Shown here: piece by piece, positions 43,501 to 47,952 of the stretch
Position numbering within the stretch: the first letter of the stretch is position 1
Layout: each line of letters opens with the position of its first letter
Assembly (NCBI RefSeq): GCF_017916325.1
Contig: NC_090152.1
Coordinates: forward strand, 442,001 to 506,000
Direction: 5' to 3'
DNA length: 64,000 bases
From: Leishmania martiniquensis
Lineage: Eukaryota; Euglenozoa; Kinetoplastea; Trypanosomatida; Trypanosomatidae
Notes under the pieces: model-generated
Database searches by the model: none
Told to the model about the DNA's origin: nothing
What the model saw: the letters and a program-made list of their open reading frames with translations, nothing else
Position numbers and translations under genes: made by a program

Positions 43501-43519
43501 ATGGGCACCGCACTGGTAG
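22553..43519 (+). CDS. Giant TOR-like PIKK-family protein with degenerate kinase domain
   Basis: 6988 residues from ATG 22553, the first ATG of the frame (the frame opens earlier only at a GTG). Usual TOR proteins have ~2,500 residues; the excess is Ala/Ser/Pro/Gly-rich insertions. HEAT-type helices lie near residues 2340-3000; the part around DPEPLIRKYALESLSPETYP and LNPSSIFPRLRLVLIKY (bases ~30290-30560) follows the TOR pattern. FAT-like helices run from ~4630 to ~5620. A possible kinase N-lobe strand pair is EEVIFVMLSDGLVCRF (~6073). A C-lobe-like stretch (CGTVLVNTYNGHVAVHALGR, 6580-6599, then LFRFTPVMVAG) aligns with the PIKK catalytic and activation loops but lacks GDRHxxN and has Ala in place of the HIDxG aspartate. 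The last ~35 residues resemble FATC and end W-A-P-H-W, like TOR's W-C-P-F-W. TRRAP/Tra1 is the alternative, but the HEAT and FATC sequences look more like TOR. Confidence 0.7.
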   Translation: MPLRLAHITTHFFSLPSVPDDSYAATRPAQELTSSTALATWAAPGLRSTGGPLDGSRLMVATRRGVGAGGGSHLHAVAAPGRPSSSGSSIVLTPLLPPASPGSPMASRWSAFSVSPSSSSGGPRGLAAFARARRAQEDGSLGSPSSPVLPGGGIGADAFGTEATLPSLPTWSAEARPWLVSAAAGAAGREAVAGGAAMAGSRHASPRARAAGHRGSLACAAGPMSPTARPSSSARGRPAGSTVGHDHGSDGISPVVSGREGNDIGGRGGSHTSFAEPVTTLVTEADTDLLVPPLMHFVEDEEALRYVAGLLDRCRLDEVASAVEAIAQPSAEDPSLPPKGLSHAVVLHRDYVLSAQQSKLLRLLVRPTSGARRATAHHRAHASTSLSADHATGGAMAGAAASDDARVSGEACDHCCAPLRVFRSRANGGKEAAAAPMKSANTGSAETGLPTPPTAAPASSLYLTALTRPLCDAGDDEVYLNCAGSGDAGMSHQSTAQQRNDTSRRRLSSRGPGDVASAATATSAATALSQGAESEPGGRTAADAAMSSAPPPVDVEGFRLAVRHNVFANYRTLPLQCAQRSYEQLPVRYRAGLEAISAEVLQQQQRDRQQGSTDAISTGDGTTNDTAATCVCSGGTTNICSTCCRCAEGPSAGMSASATGAAGYVAETYHDPANFIGTGGGGGGSWPANVSLPGGIAATSTAAATAASPSWLSHGGSMRLGTPVFPSLSLRAMEERSAAAMPLPASAATTPTTRGPAEAASRPPASPVLPSAPASAMPTAPATMYDPAAGTGVFSRGTLLHHVQHTVQAFIARGEREVALHFIMATAPYRFSGTTDSDRVLSFFNQIRFFLPSPRFGIVLLAMEAWRSLYRPSVGAGAADCAHMTQELLALIETYLCHGRTYAEYVSGLLMLRAVLALTMENSTLCSRTAAVLLQHRSLLRGRLPTFLLAVWLILMELYTIDDTALPPRRVLRDLAANAMQDLFTVALELHMILPVQNVVANAVNVFFAGPQPQPQLSLSPPIPAASIGAAVSAEADHRGDAGGSSSSLLNTSTTAAAAAATHSPPSNSASNAVKSVSCDLMACPFRALEVPTGVAAAAVGVNAQEDGAPAAGGAQSPSNRPPRNVGKSAVTETANNAAPPHRAPRVAAASSATEPFSSVDPTDNSPSALRAAAATSAPPAPQAPTRSYRAIAKSMWVSVKRAARRFVHSAPVPSQPQPLATASIVRHRGDRTGASSPTGDALSGAPGGSYSSSAADFPACAVPACRLAAKGPSSPPLLIEVLDDLFRESIDADSSEHAEAAARRRNVGLPQVPPSTAFTAGGGGSPAQSPSPPSSQLTPRVAATTAAAGGGRGNVPSQLHSLRKPVETCSPLLRSGSWAQRRHQRRSFGSAAAAAAGPGESSSAFSDALWGDIPFDGAALSREALWTLPLARALRGAGQPQTLEATVAASTLTLGAFLCAWRIAGFSDETNPNHVQSHAPRQPSETTTTTATSLGADLAEASTFPFSGAPLPRHLNPMSGGAVWDDAESLTEGAVLPLLTPESLVAAAGSGALAGRLELPNEPAAILYPSPTTAGLMAIPHDAGTTQGIAGVPTGEPGKSVPMLSTTMTALATRAEVPQRRAKFLVSTASETDPEWQSVERAATNVFMPPVACVAPPIVAAFGATARTAGDKVSAAAPTLGTNTTALLPVAPLLWPRAGLPLSAPQSAVPNAAMGVSGGADTRSGCVSPPRASRATATAAPTPDRTSSQSMSFVAGSAHGTAGLAASATMAGRQSGLYDTTWTPATDSCGERVSTTAAADFSAADNLRSRVRGRGHVGATLLTMAPPPPPPTVPAGAADGRLNVAAGAAQTPCLAFFLPSWAAARVVERCVHPCWDDVSPTALSSPAEGARAATRHASAVPVTREAEVLLTSVVPLLSQYYANALSASTVTAATQLLVNRAIQAVRFLSHGLRDGSDHLGVNGGRGEPADVAAHRSPGTPLPSSSAPHESDVASHHSYMGDTPNDAKPQAAMPPAAAPMDTAPTAIPSTPPARPLASWQAEDSALVDGTELLNAVLFMTTVAERYPAVYELVIRQRLYPLLHHTLLLHTSAAEKPPLLLSAPLSSEAVATHFSADARASAAQLLVPQHKQQQCSTLPVSLATAEECEAVMQRMRLITARAMYQRLAMPALVLLSHNMPDDACARRCYPLVARLAQLGLRRPFSMASVTTALCICAVYPPLSRVCQSELVRAMAVVLATPDDGPSDGGGDEAVNAAATAASREAETVGVRLAHHSRRGQPQASSEEEQRGAREEEAVGSKSAAPARGAAASPAAAATATHGVLPWPSSRRVTPTTSAAAHPMWRSQLNLQLFFPFVSTHMGQLHLPAASVVAAQRRQAVQTRLMKHHCFRAMSLFYSSWEGTTLFFLEVCLPYLRHPDAQLRLECVQCCMRWLLSDCWHSTDQKLLHHHVSMPAIGASGTAAAPPTALTLACGSVTTAVTRAPVRDLRTTANSCSSTGGGVRRATALPCLTALSAPAVAQAGKVCVPSHALTRQTAEGLRGGGSSRLDRGAAAAVPIATTRAPAMRVCTVKHHGRTHVNALREVVHHLVELAVCDPEPLIRKYALESLSPETYPLLYPHEPFLHQLFTVLWDSYMPNRSKAAQLLCALAPLNPSSIFPRLRLVLIKYTDDLTSSIARLAAPATGASWARAPPTLAPPEHIHEDALLVLSLVASRLKLSMHLYLPQLLSIVSSVLRSASSPRGSVLRALHLLVALREDSTEEHSALFAPFFDIVAQQLVDGDGDTARLLATVAALQSLLQQFTGWARASLQNLPAVVECLHSLLYRKPSVVTEFAMAVLQLLGTISTIEPWDAEAAPRAPALLRRPQNRYALPPLSSSAGVLGRGRAARSRWIDRDERADNAADALAQLQKADRFSPFTARAWCDTVLRALMRTVSGYVNGTMGQTQGGLCTCLAAIMDILTNTVAIHHLELYMPTVLTLVIDLLEKRQTRSREMEAAHGSSSTAAQRPHSSTRSPATSHGGEGASAVGRATEAAKRSDSSEAIRQLFLQGLFDLVLVAGRRIGPMYPLLNVFLRRSWNSMSPRGLVQCCEVLDALCWAVPDLLRNDCNVWVSSLLEALMQYDTLVVTHRRAHEGNPGSAPAAAKASTGVAADSTTAGAAATSAVGGAEAPDAPTNTLLNFSAQGNPTIPTRYESITADTSDHRTNPLKNSHTPPSSPQHAAAADGDDESPWEQQLKLVYQALTLCLTSLQPLVSPLAKRLVALSLSECLKSSYVPRGKSMRRSVAPAAAAAPMDSRAEPSAGQDVEQSAILGASTLSSSHSFRPATCAAAAVPAVFDLMADPHEELISFLNACVCTPLLEYMLHSNLSTASMKLVKNLLSRLESLSAVHEEALQRLWSAMRRRSTSLLPQPESSSGLSCLPDLASRTAAWPEGGACPLAAPARAQLEVKLREVREQLHIQRARAYEEGSGPTHASGCGASTCHSLAAFYAAPRSASEALWFQNAALSRMWVQSTDRAVTVRRYFPFDAVHTSWETEGEVQLLGCLLVSVAWHHPPSTTAFATTLHTYFEQRFGPDSVAVAYVRCICSSYYDLCMPLAPVRDEEAAMKWAVQQQQQRQQRDAATGSGTDATSESDTSLLTATQSAMTRGPGLYDAADQITREGSADVFLRHLSSPLSQTTAVATLGEKGAAAPGKGGAALPRSSGVSSRAISWEEDTPAFAAAGGEGASVPCSDTAATSASESWAREMSLGAQRSTAAVSPGSVLTTTTTVCGLHANDMTFAHPTTAHPSVDQLGSSSDGRRSTEMSTTRPFLDDDEVQGGCWRMRTDSRGAHLTRDSGDGAVPHRPQISYQQPNQYQLQQQNYHAPTGMAASTPFYGPNSLPRTLIAHSTNGGEAVPSMTHNHSPTTSTLPIPVEAGGGGSGVHGVGSFDNYVTATVPVGLSGIRSGSGSGSSLYPGSLFASAAVAEGRAGADGGRRSGAMNSSPHYHHPHTSLGAGGGGSPADVEFVYARGSNEAAPPTPARVRSGTGVNHTAAICRPFQLLDPQPFPAGQAHYAYHPISSGNLSGVTLGQQPAASPAVGAGMLTVGSFTAASLGHRRGLLGLPASIFSPAGGTGGVASGAAGGPGGMPPRWRFASIAASVSPDDGASPSSCMTPPSAGGGSAGAFLPSVAAPHDAAAGQQQARRRLSPLVAHPSWHHCPSFGTTASVSAAALHHSGAGDDFGGSQLQSPPPPAQKRRTPSPLFSEVGTTSPAAVTAAASAMPSTTTAVTHPTPLRAEVGLSTAPVHFPPATSRAVDYGRMSPSAEAAADGVCKDATVAAAVSPCVVREMSEACAAAAAAAAHEAGEVVHHNSLIAYFELHRSLSGHGWRSWWVQFCLYLLQSSPDYCIQACEPFARQHHIAFSYSELLPLALLSTLPSCTVAELVAWLRALRDFYAFHTDPHAPVPQQVASGVARMAHDLRLYRHTFFPPEVVSRVVDVWLPASVVAELANRSLNPPLRILYLEQDLTHCFSWGCTALLMASADDVASAVERTLFVQDPRFQQWIRSGAAAESGVCSRGRVAAEVPKSSWSSSSLMNISSPSALELLGFHRAAALAYARAYVEQQGSEIPDGRRDAAAEEYEAAQCRPAFASRGTMSRHRHRAVAARWIIGAMRCHISLCDFEAVLQLWDAVKGRSNVEAIASMTGLPPSVAACGEASYASGSSAVALEGAKRADPCALSPETTRYVVMSAQALSRWDYVQEAAFYAFGWGGDGGLPRTTSAPHAAQGHTHKSGRSAAEGAAALHEQGRPQSPGNPQCWAEDVERDGFSEAFLHDVFAAGPAAVQAADETRASLLQRQVEVFVGAALVAAHDYDGARRALTAVRNGLRDSYAVFHTDNDRVKLEWSSIFQQLSDLEEGMRALEEIPAAQVGMTVMPAGSESCVTCPAWAGSGSLALDREINGKLFPEVTVRRLRNIACRPVSATTTILQRFMIIAVRSAIAPVTWQLDNVLALGERLEKVGRPMRAAQVLHHYANLPVVTTSFTAVAVEFKQQLNLEMLRRLIRNFSREEDLRELYACVQAVLRHDLWLARHAATRRLTSVSPTSSFMASSCAAAELLSPLRNQPEADDIAPCGTMLTAPELGSSLSPYQVDLLLLSVACRRRLARVLLHRVPPSRRSSSAAVAAAMSDTSAPLTAASASDAAPSLSPKAVRYLTDTLTLPIVADRPPRLSEPDAAEDVNASDAEPRSPASSTQTCPCSEISASAASPLPVRRGAASATGAVAARRADHIESCQSDSATRQYARSGGTSPVRARCCKGDEAPTTTVEAAANKEDDILSLENLTGKTAMFAEYYLLEHVVAVTHYVPSVWREFGLVLFDVCMAIHAEWKLTEDAETKQNFLTQSAKAIHGLQLAAQLWRSRSESVFSRGIGPFPATTLRRHGHARTALPSAHLLLKALHLAVTCEAIVQEDTRAAAAAITVASGAVTGEAATGTGGGGGAGTPTSFTTAQSLSVSQRAETPHAHMCDAETTEGTETEASRVSKTNKNDASTPARPSQSSTSKPQPTAAAAVTQQQQGGFACLDFSAASYVQWAAIAPFLLAVAARHCSLYTAVRDMCVQSRDMLRQLVFPLIATFEHGYGTLFAQQASHLRCHRVIPTEEAPATAVMAETVSRQLTSAFAALTSERQEGGQQQQGRGPSASTPVPGGEDGDERADRLGSSTSTKASPPSEQQAAAGGDAGLIAKRAASTSAVDVVDRRYTGRRRVADTVLATPLLRTRCGISEGEETPLAGATTPYTTLAQHHILPQPERPIEEAERDVRSSLLADVAAASSGHRRLLQEAVMIRRFAQGLWGAPTAPPKPKPLGPAARLAGTDASAAPLGVGEGAPPPQRAPEEAAGIAAPHGATSDKGGASVFVAIDDADGMHGEVELLLDGCCPLPAPLWLLPSVFGVGMTAGDSGGSGGLCTRDSTGGDGGARAGSVHCGNIGTGPDAAARGRPHGVQSAGPVSPASAAPPSRITGHRGAGGDDGSGGGAGLPRSCGTGLPVSAATTHGQRAAHSTATSAVCFAPAAVPTIMHARRYAVLHPAPHYQCEEVIFVMLSDGLVCRFRHAVPVTSTKTGEVLDECDAPHGAKEWPGMRLGSGRKTTAAAVDAGAKDALPPDGHSGAGRYVLPYALMEQTASLLLSHLPLAHLQRPFVLPLAVQDYMTMLPEHGTSPLILGAATAAAVRSDNPQEWRYDMALLAGASSSSSAAALRTVTQLLARSSDAACTPPSLYHLMDDYTVHLRVREMALAAQEAVDTYPALDLHAMQIAAETGRRCGVSSDNAYPFNWAFGYPVSAPPSDEAAAALRDSYKYRDLVQRRRMNEERYNQLVAAAYDDGCVGPLIAFLQGLLAARPPPPPSWSSSSSTPMQPSAQAAAFGISSTAAGTASSSPASTSAPAPQPFCPPEEAFSLQQRIYAYAAVLPRTEAHLRSVLAAVSGAVAGGEEKWAKESLSPSSSSPQSPAAAPILNIKRRHHRHRPACPPTRLTSVSECELQACRLALFRLESARCRLALNDAFSADSSNASHWLEARRTYARELSEWSVIEYLLDVQARECGTVLVNTYNGHVAVHALGRYCLQPPPPSSHAASEKNAAAYPANVALLITSPFPTHDATLFRFTPVMVAGLPLQSPHTAFQYHASSVLYEIFQYVRDLTGIATYGVDCVTAFAHTSVAPNAGHSPSSCTSSTGTPLSTWTSADFSGTMSGSCSAALPGRQVTTRPGNDPALARGSAGADAPAEGAAPPSSTALPRHVGAKTAAAPRRRQREIPPLLEPLVGAPATTAFTFSSPAFGASPGCGAAQLHTASLLKESAETATLPPPPRCFDANSIRWKLSHDALLVLHDEAERSGRAAILLSLRSQQEATQAQWARMAPSSPSQSGGEGNTVKTEAPAAGRSAAEDSAGTTLAPTAFDEGDADKDDDDGAPRWASAIDLVASMITAATEEEHLLGVDGVYPHSWQRWAPHW

Positions 43520-44161
43520 CGCATTGCACGTGCGCGGCGCTCGAGAGGGCGCCTTTAGAAGATGCACTAGCAAGCGCGTGGGCGCGGTTCTCTGGAGGGC
43601 TCTGCAGTCATTCCCCTTCCCTGTGTCCTCTCTTGCGCGTCAGCGTGCGACTCGCAAAGCTGAAGGAAAGGTAACACGGTGGAAGTGGCGGCGAGATCGA
43701 CGTGAACCCGCCCATCCGGTCTTCCCTCTTCTACCCTCACCTCACCAAAGCGGATTCGACGCACACGGTGGGAACATTGGACCTAGCAGATGACTCAGCT
43801 GCCCATTTACATGCGCACTCACGCCTTCTCCCTCGTCCCTCGCTCTCTCCTACTCGCATAGCTTCCCCCCTCCTTCGGCCTCCGACTGTGGCGGAGTTGC
43901 ACCTGCTTTTGTTTTCGCTGTGTTCCCCTGGCCCCGCGTCTCATCCACGTTGCGCGCATCCGCGCATCTTACCTCGAGCACGCGTGTGCCCCGCCTGTGC
44001 GCCGCCCCTCTCCGCTCTCCTCCCTCTAACCATCTGCGCGCATGCGGGCGCAAGAACGCCGCCGCCGCCCTCGCGGTCATTGCCGTTCCCGCACGCCCCA
44101 ACGCCTCTCATGCTGAGGGCCTCTTCGCCCAACCACCGTCACTCGCCAGCAAAGCATCACC
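43520..44161 (+). other. Intergenic/UTR stretch
   Basis: About 640 nt of C/T-rich sequence between the giant gene and the amidase-like gene. Chance ORFs pass through it; none has a recognisable motif. Confidence 0.55.
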
Positions 44162-44188
44162 GCCTCTTTTTTTTTGTTCGGGTGGCAG
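44162..44188 (+). promoter_or_regulatory. Trans-splice acceptor for the amidase-like gene
   Basis: A tract containing nine consecutive T (cctctttttttttg) leads to the AG at 44187-44188, followed by an A-rich leader. The first ATG after it is 44289, in frame with the gene. A second pyrimidine run (44301-44330) lies between this ATG and the alternative ATG 44337. Confidence 0.55.
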
Positions 44189-44288
44189 AAAAGGAGAAAA
44201 ACGGAGAACGACAACAAAAAAACGGAGGAGCACCAAAAAGAAGGCAAACGAGAAGCGGCTCGGACACACATTTCCAGCGCGCGCACGC

Positions 44289-46556
44289 ATGTGCCTAACG
44301 GTACTCCTCCTCCTCCCCCTCCCCCCTCCCGGCATCATGAGCTCGACGACTTCATCCGTAGCTTTGCATCTCTCTCGCAGCAGCGCGCGTCGCAGGGTGC
44401 GCCAGTTGCACAACCACGCGGAGGAGCAGCGGCGGGTTGTCATGGAGTGCCGCAACCGTGCCGAGGCCATGTCCGCCAGCGGCAGCCTTCGCGACGGCCC
44501 TGCCGACAAGGCGGGACCGCCATCGCCCGTGTGCTTTGCCGAGGTGGCGTCGGAGAAGAGCGTGATGCAGAGCTTCATCTCGAACGGACTGCTGAGCGGC
44601 ATCGCCGTCGCCGTCTCAGACGCACTGGACGTGCAGGGGCTCTTCAGCCGCTCCGGGCTTTGCACGCCAATGTTTCACCACGGCGCATGCAAGGAGTTCC
44701 CGCTACTTCCGTGGTTGCGTTGCCAGGGCGCGCAGTTCGTTGGCAAGCTGAAGTGCTGCACACCCTTTGCACTGAACGAGGGTACTGTTTTTGGCCCGGA
44801 GAAACCGGCCTCCGTCGCTGTTGCCGAGCACGCGTGCGACTATGCCATTGATTGCTCACTGACCGGGCCCCCGTCTGTCTTGTGTGCGGCGTATCGCGAT
44901 GTGGTCGGCTTCAAGCCGACCTCGCAGATATTCGGCACCTTCACGGAGCGGTTTGAGCTCCCAATGCCGTCCATGACGGTGGGGCTGTCGGCGCGCCGTG
45001 TGGACGACTTGGCGTACCTATGGCAGACCTACACCTCCTCAGTCGATCCCGAGACGTATTTCGACTCAACGACGACGACACAGAAGCAGCCCGGCACCGC
45101 CTCTGCGACCGGGTGCACGAGCCCTTCTTTGCAGTCCTCTGTGCCCACGGGCAGTGGCGCATCGCCATCGGCGGCCACTGCAGGTGACTCGAAGGGTGAC
45201 CGCAGCGCTGCAAGCGCCGCCGGGGATGCGGAGCCGCTCCCCACTATGAGCGCAGCCGAGGCTCCTCGTGGCGGTGGACCCAGCCACCAGCGGTCCTCCG
45301 ACCCGGCAGCGCGTCTAGCGCGGTTTATCAGTAGCTGGTGGAGCGGCAACGCGGCGCCAGAGGTGAAGCATCCAGATGACATGCCGAAGTATGCTCTTCC
45401 CGACATCCTCGACCACAGCCCGTACAACTACACGGTGCGCGACCGCCGCGGCCACATCGCGGACATTGACGTTGGCTGGCGCGACTACAACGTCAAGGCA
45501 GCCATGACAGACGACTTCCACCAGCCATCGCGACCAGGCTTACTTCGACGGCTGCTCACCGGTGTGCAGGCGTACGAGACGCCGCGGGTGGAGCTCGCTG
45601 TCGGCTACCCGGCGGAGTGGATAGACCGTTACTGCACGGGCAAGTACACGTCGTCAGCGGAGTTCCGCCAGCGCATCACGGACGCCGTACACAGGCACAG
45701 CGCACTACACTACAACCAGAAGCTCGAGATTGTGCCGCTGGCGTTCGATTACTCCTTGGAGGAGGTGATGGAGGCGGCGGCGGTCATCTCCAACTACGAG
45801 ATTGCTAAGGCGTTCGAGAGAGAGTTCGCACCGTCGGCGACGCCCGCGGCAGCCGTGTGCGCCAAGGCGACCACTCGATCCGGCGAGGACCCGAAAGGTA
45901 GCGAGGCGTGTGCGCAGAGCGGCCACCATGGCGACAGGAATAAGTTTTCGGCAGCGTCTTGCCCAGAAAAGGTACCGGAGCTCCCTGGCGTGCCGGGAGC
46001 GGAGTCCATTGAGCTTAGCGGCCGTGATGCTCCCGCGCCGAACCGGCCGAGCACCTTCCTAGGGCTCTCTGATGCGCAGGAAGGGTTGCCAGTGACGCTG
46101 CTAGATGCCATACAGGCTGGTCAGAACCTCTCTGTCCGCGACTATCATTGCGCCCTGCGCGTTCGAGATGACGTAGTGCGCTGTAACGAGGAGCAGTTCA
46201 TGGACGTGGACTGCTTTGTCACGCCGCTGCTTTCCGATCCATACGTGAGTGGTGACGTACGCAGTGTGCGTCTCATGTTGCCGTTTCAGCTTGCCGGCAA
46301 CCCTCTTCTTTCGGTGCAGATGGACCCGCAGACACCGGTGGCGCTGGTCGGCGAGCTCGGCCGCGATGCCGCGCTCATGGAGGACGCGCTCTGCTTCCTG
46401 CAGTTTGTACGCGGCGTATCTCCATCGTGGTGGCATCAGACGGTCTTTGGCAGGGGCACAGTGGCAGCGCCAGCTGCTCGCAAGGACTGCTCCCCTGAAG
46501 CAGGCGCGACCACTACCAGCTCGCCACCAGCTGACTCGACTGCGCTTGTCACGTAG
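44289..46556 (+). CDS. Amidase-signature-like protein, probably inactive
   Basis: 755 residues from ATG 44289, the first after the acceptor. ATG 44337 (739 residues) is a strong alternative and would remove a short hydrophobic leader. The layout follows the amidase-signature fold: GIAVAVSDALDVQG, then RCQGAQFVGKLKCCTPFA, then a loop ending YRDVVGFKPT, matching GVPVAIKDxxDVxG, LRxAGAxxxGKTNxxEFA and GVVGLKPT. The catalytic residues are missing: the Lys of 'xxKD' is Ser (S94 from ATG 44337), and the Gly/Ser-rich GGSSGGSA block is replaced by a short PASVAVAEH-like stretch, so the Ser-cisSer-Lys triad cannot form. A low-complexity insert lies at bases ~45070-45310. Family members include fatty-acid amide hydrolase, GatA and allophanate hydrolase; which was the ancestor is unclear. 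Confidence 0.65.
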   Translation: MCLTVLLLLPLPPPGIMSSTTSSVALHLSRSSARRRVRQLHNHAEEQRRVVMECRNRAEAMSASGSLRDGPADKAGPPSPVCFAEVASEKSVMQSFISNGLLSGIAVAVSDALDVQGLFSRSGLCTPMFHHGACKEFPLLPWLRCQGAQFVGKLKCCTPFALNEGTVFGPEKPASVAVAEHACDYAIDCSLTGPPSVLCAAYRDVVGFKPTSQIFGTFTERFELPMPSMTVGLSARRVDDLAYLWQTYTSSVDPETYFDSTTTTQKQPGTASATGCTSPSLQSSVPTGSGASPSAATAGDSKGDRSAASAAGDAEPLPTMSAAEAPRGGGPSHQRSSDPAARLARFISSWWSGNAAPEVKHPDDMPKYALPDILDHSPYNYTVRDRRGHIADIDVGWRDYNVKAAMTDDFHQPSRPGLLRRLLTGVQAYETPRVELAVGYPAEWIDRYCTGKYTSSAEFRQRITDAVHRHSALHYNQKLEIVPLAFDYSLEEVMEAAAVISNYEIAKAFEREFAPSATPAAAVCAKATTRSGEDPKGSEACAQSGHHGDRNKFSAASCPEKVPELPGVPGAESIELSGRDAPAPNRPSTFLGLSDAQEGLPVTLLDAIQAGQNLSVRDYHCALRVRDDVVRCNEEQFMDVDCFVTPLLSDPYVSGDVRSVRLMLPFQLAGNPLLSVQMDPQTPVALVGELGRDAALMEDALCFLQFVRGVSPSWWHQTVFGRGTVAAPAARKDCSPEAGATTTSSPPADSTALVT

Positions 46557-47900
46557 AAGACTGCGCCACACCTGGACGCCCAGGTCGGCATCGAGACAGA
46601 GCTGATGCGTAACTTCACATGGAGCGAAGGAGAGGTAAAGTGTACGATGCAGAGGCAAAATGGATGAGGCCTGCTGCTGTTGTCTGCACCTGTGAGTAAG
46701 CGCGTTGGGATGCGCGAGTGAGGATTTTTGGCGGCGGGGGGAGGGGAAAGAGCGGCGGGCGGATGCCCTTCACTTTCGACTTGACGCTTCTCGGAGGCGT
46801 CACGCGACGATGGCGAGAGGTTGGAGGAACTGCTGCGCCGTCTCACCTCTCTTTGCGTGGTGTGATGCGGATTCCAGCGGTGGCATACTCTCGAAGCGTT
46901 CTCCACCCCCTCCCCCGACACACCCAAACGCACACACACACACACACATACACACGTGCACACACTTCTCACCAAACTATCAGCGCCTCTTTCTATGCCC
47001 ACAGCTCTGTGCGCAGCATCAGAAAAGAGAGCCTGACGCATCGGCGCTGTGGAGGATATGTGGCTCGCAGACTTGGCTGACGCGTATGGTGATGAGGAGA
47101 CACCATGGAAGCATGCGCGGGCACACTGCGACCTGCAGTCTTGGAGCCGAGCACGAGGTACAATGCGGTGAGGGAGGCGGAGGGACAGAGCCTGGTGTGT
47201 GCCGCTCGCACGTGCCCTTTAGTCAACCAACTCCGTTCCTGTGCGCACCATCGCGCTCTTTCTCGCTCTGACGGCGCGACTAACGGTTCTCCCTTCTCCA
47301 CCCCCCTTTTTTCTGCATCATGTCCGCTTTCGCCATCCAACGGCTGCGCGTATGGCGCGAAGTGCCCACTCCCTTCCCCGTCTACCCTTCCGCGCTCCGT
47401 CTTCGCCACGGGCCCCACCCCCTTCCTCCTCCTATCTGCTCGCTGTGCAGAGTCTGCGTACCTCTTTCCTGCGGCTCTGGAAGGGGCTCGCGGGCCGACC
47501 CCACCCCGCGTTCTTCTCTCCCCTCCTCTCCTGCTGAAACGCACACGGCTCGCGCACGTCGGGGTGAGAGGCGCAGTTTTCCCTGTTTCCTGTACGTGTA
47601 CGTGTGCGTTTGTGCGTGTGTGTGTGTGCTCCTCAGAGGGTTTCGCTGCGAGCGGCTTGTGTGCGCACAGGCAACGCGAAAGACGAAACTGGCCACGTCG
47701 CACTATTGTAATTTTCTTCGCGGAGGCGCCTCTTGCCAAGCCATCTACGATCGGAATCGTGGTGCCACTTGCATGCAGCACAGCACAGTCACTCGTGCTG
47801 TATCGTCACCCCTGTGGCCGCCTGCAATCGCTCGCATCACGAGCTGCGGTTTCTGCCGAAGCCCTCGTAGCGTTCCCTCCGCATTCACTGCGGTGCCAAC
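46557..47900 (+). other. Intergenic/UTR stretch
   Basis: 3' flank of the amidase-like gene and 5' flank of the first hydrolase. A CA microsatellite lies at 46929-46965 and a TG run at about 47605-47630. The hydrolase frame stays open upstream of its ATG through this stretch but shows no conserved sequence there. Confidence 0.55.
46929..46965. repeat. CA microsatellite
   Basis: About nine CA units, then interrupted units (cacatacacacgtgcacaca), in the intergenic region. Confidence 0.85.
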
Positions 47901-47910
47901 TCCGGTCTCC

Positions 47911-47942
47911 TTGTCGCGCGCACACCGTCACGTTGGCTTCAG
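47911..47942 (+). promoter_or_regulatory. Candidate trans-splice acceptor for hydrolase 1
   Basis: A moderate pyrimidine stretch (ccggtctccttgtc) and 'cgttggcttcag' lead to the AG at 47941-47942, 10 nt before ATG 47953. The tract is weak, and an upstream acceptor near 47632 after a TG run is possible. Confidence 0.4.
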
Positions 47943-47952
47943 GAACGTGATC

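Noticed and set aside
43920..44288. N-terminal extension of the amidase-like protein
   Set aside because: It begins at GTG and runs through the poly-T acceptor and an A-rich leader read as poly-Lys/Arg.
47320..47952. 211-codon N-terminal extension of hydrolase 1
   Set aside because: The frame is open, but its composition is that of UTR DNA and includes a TG repeat translated as Val/Cys. The family motif begins only after ATG 47953. The ATG at 47773 is kept as a remote alternative.
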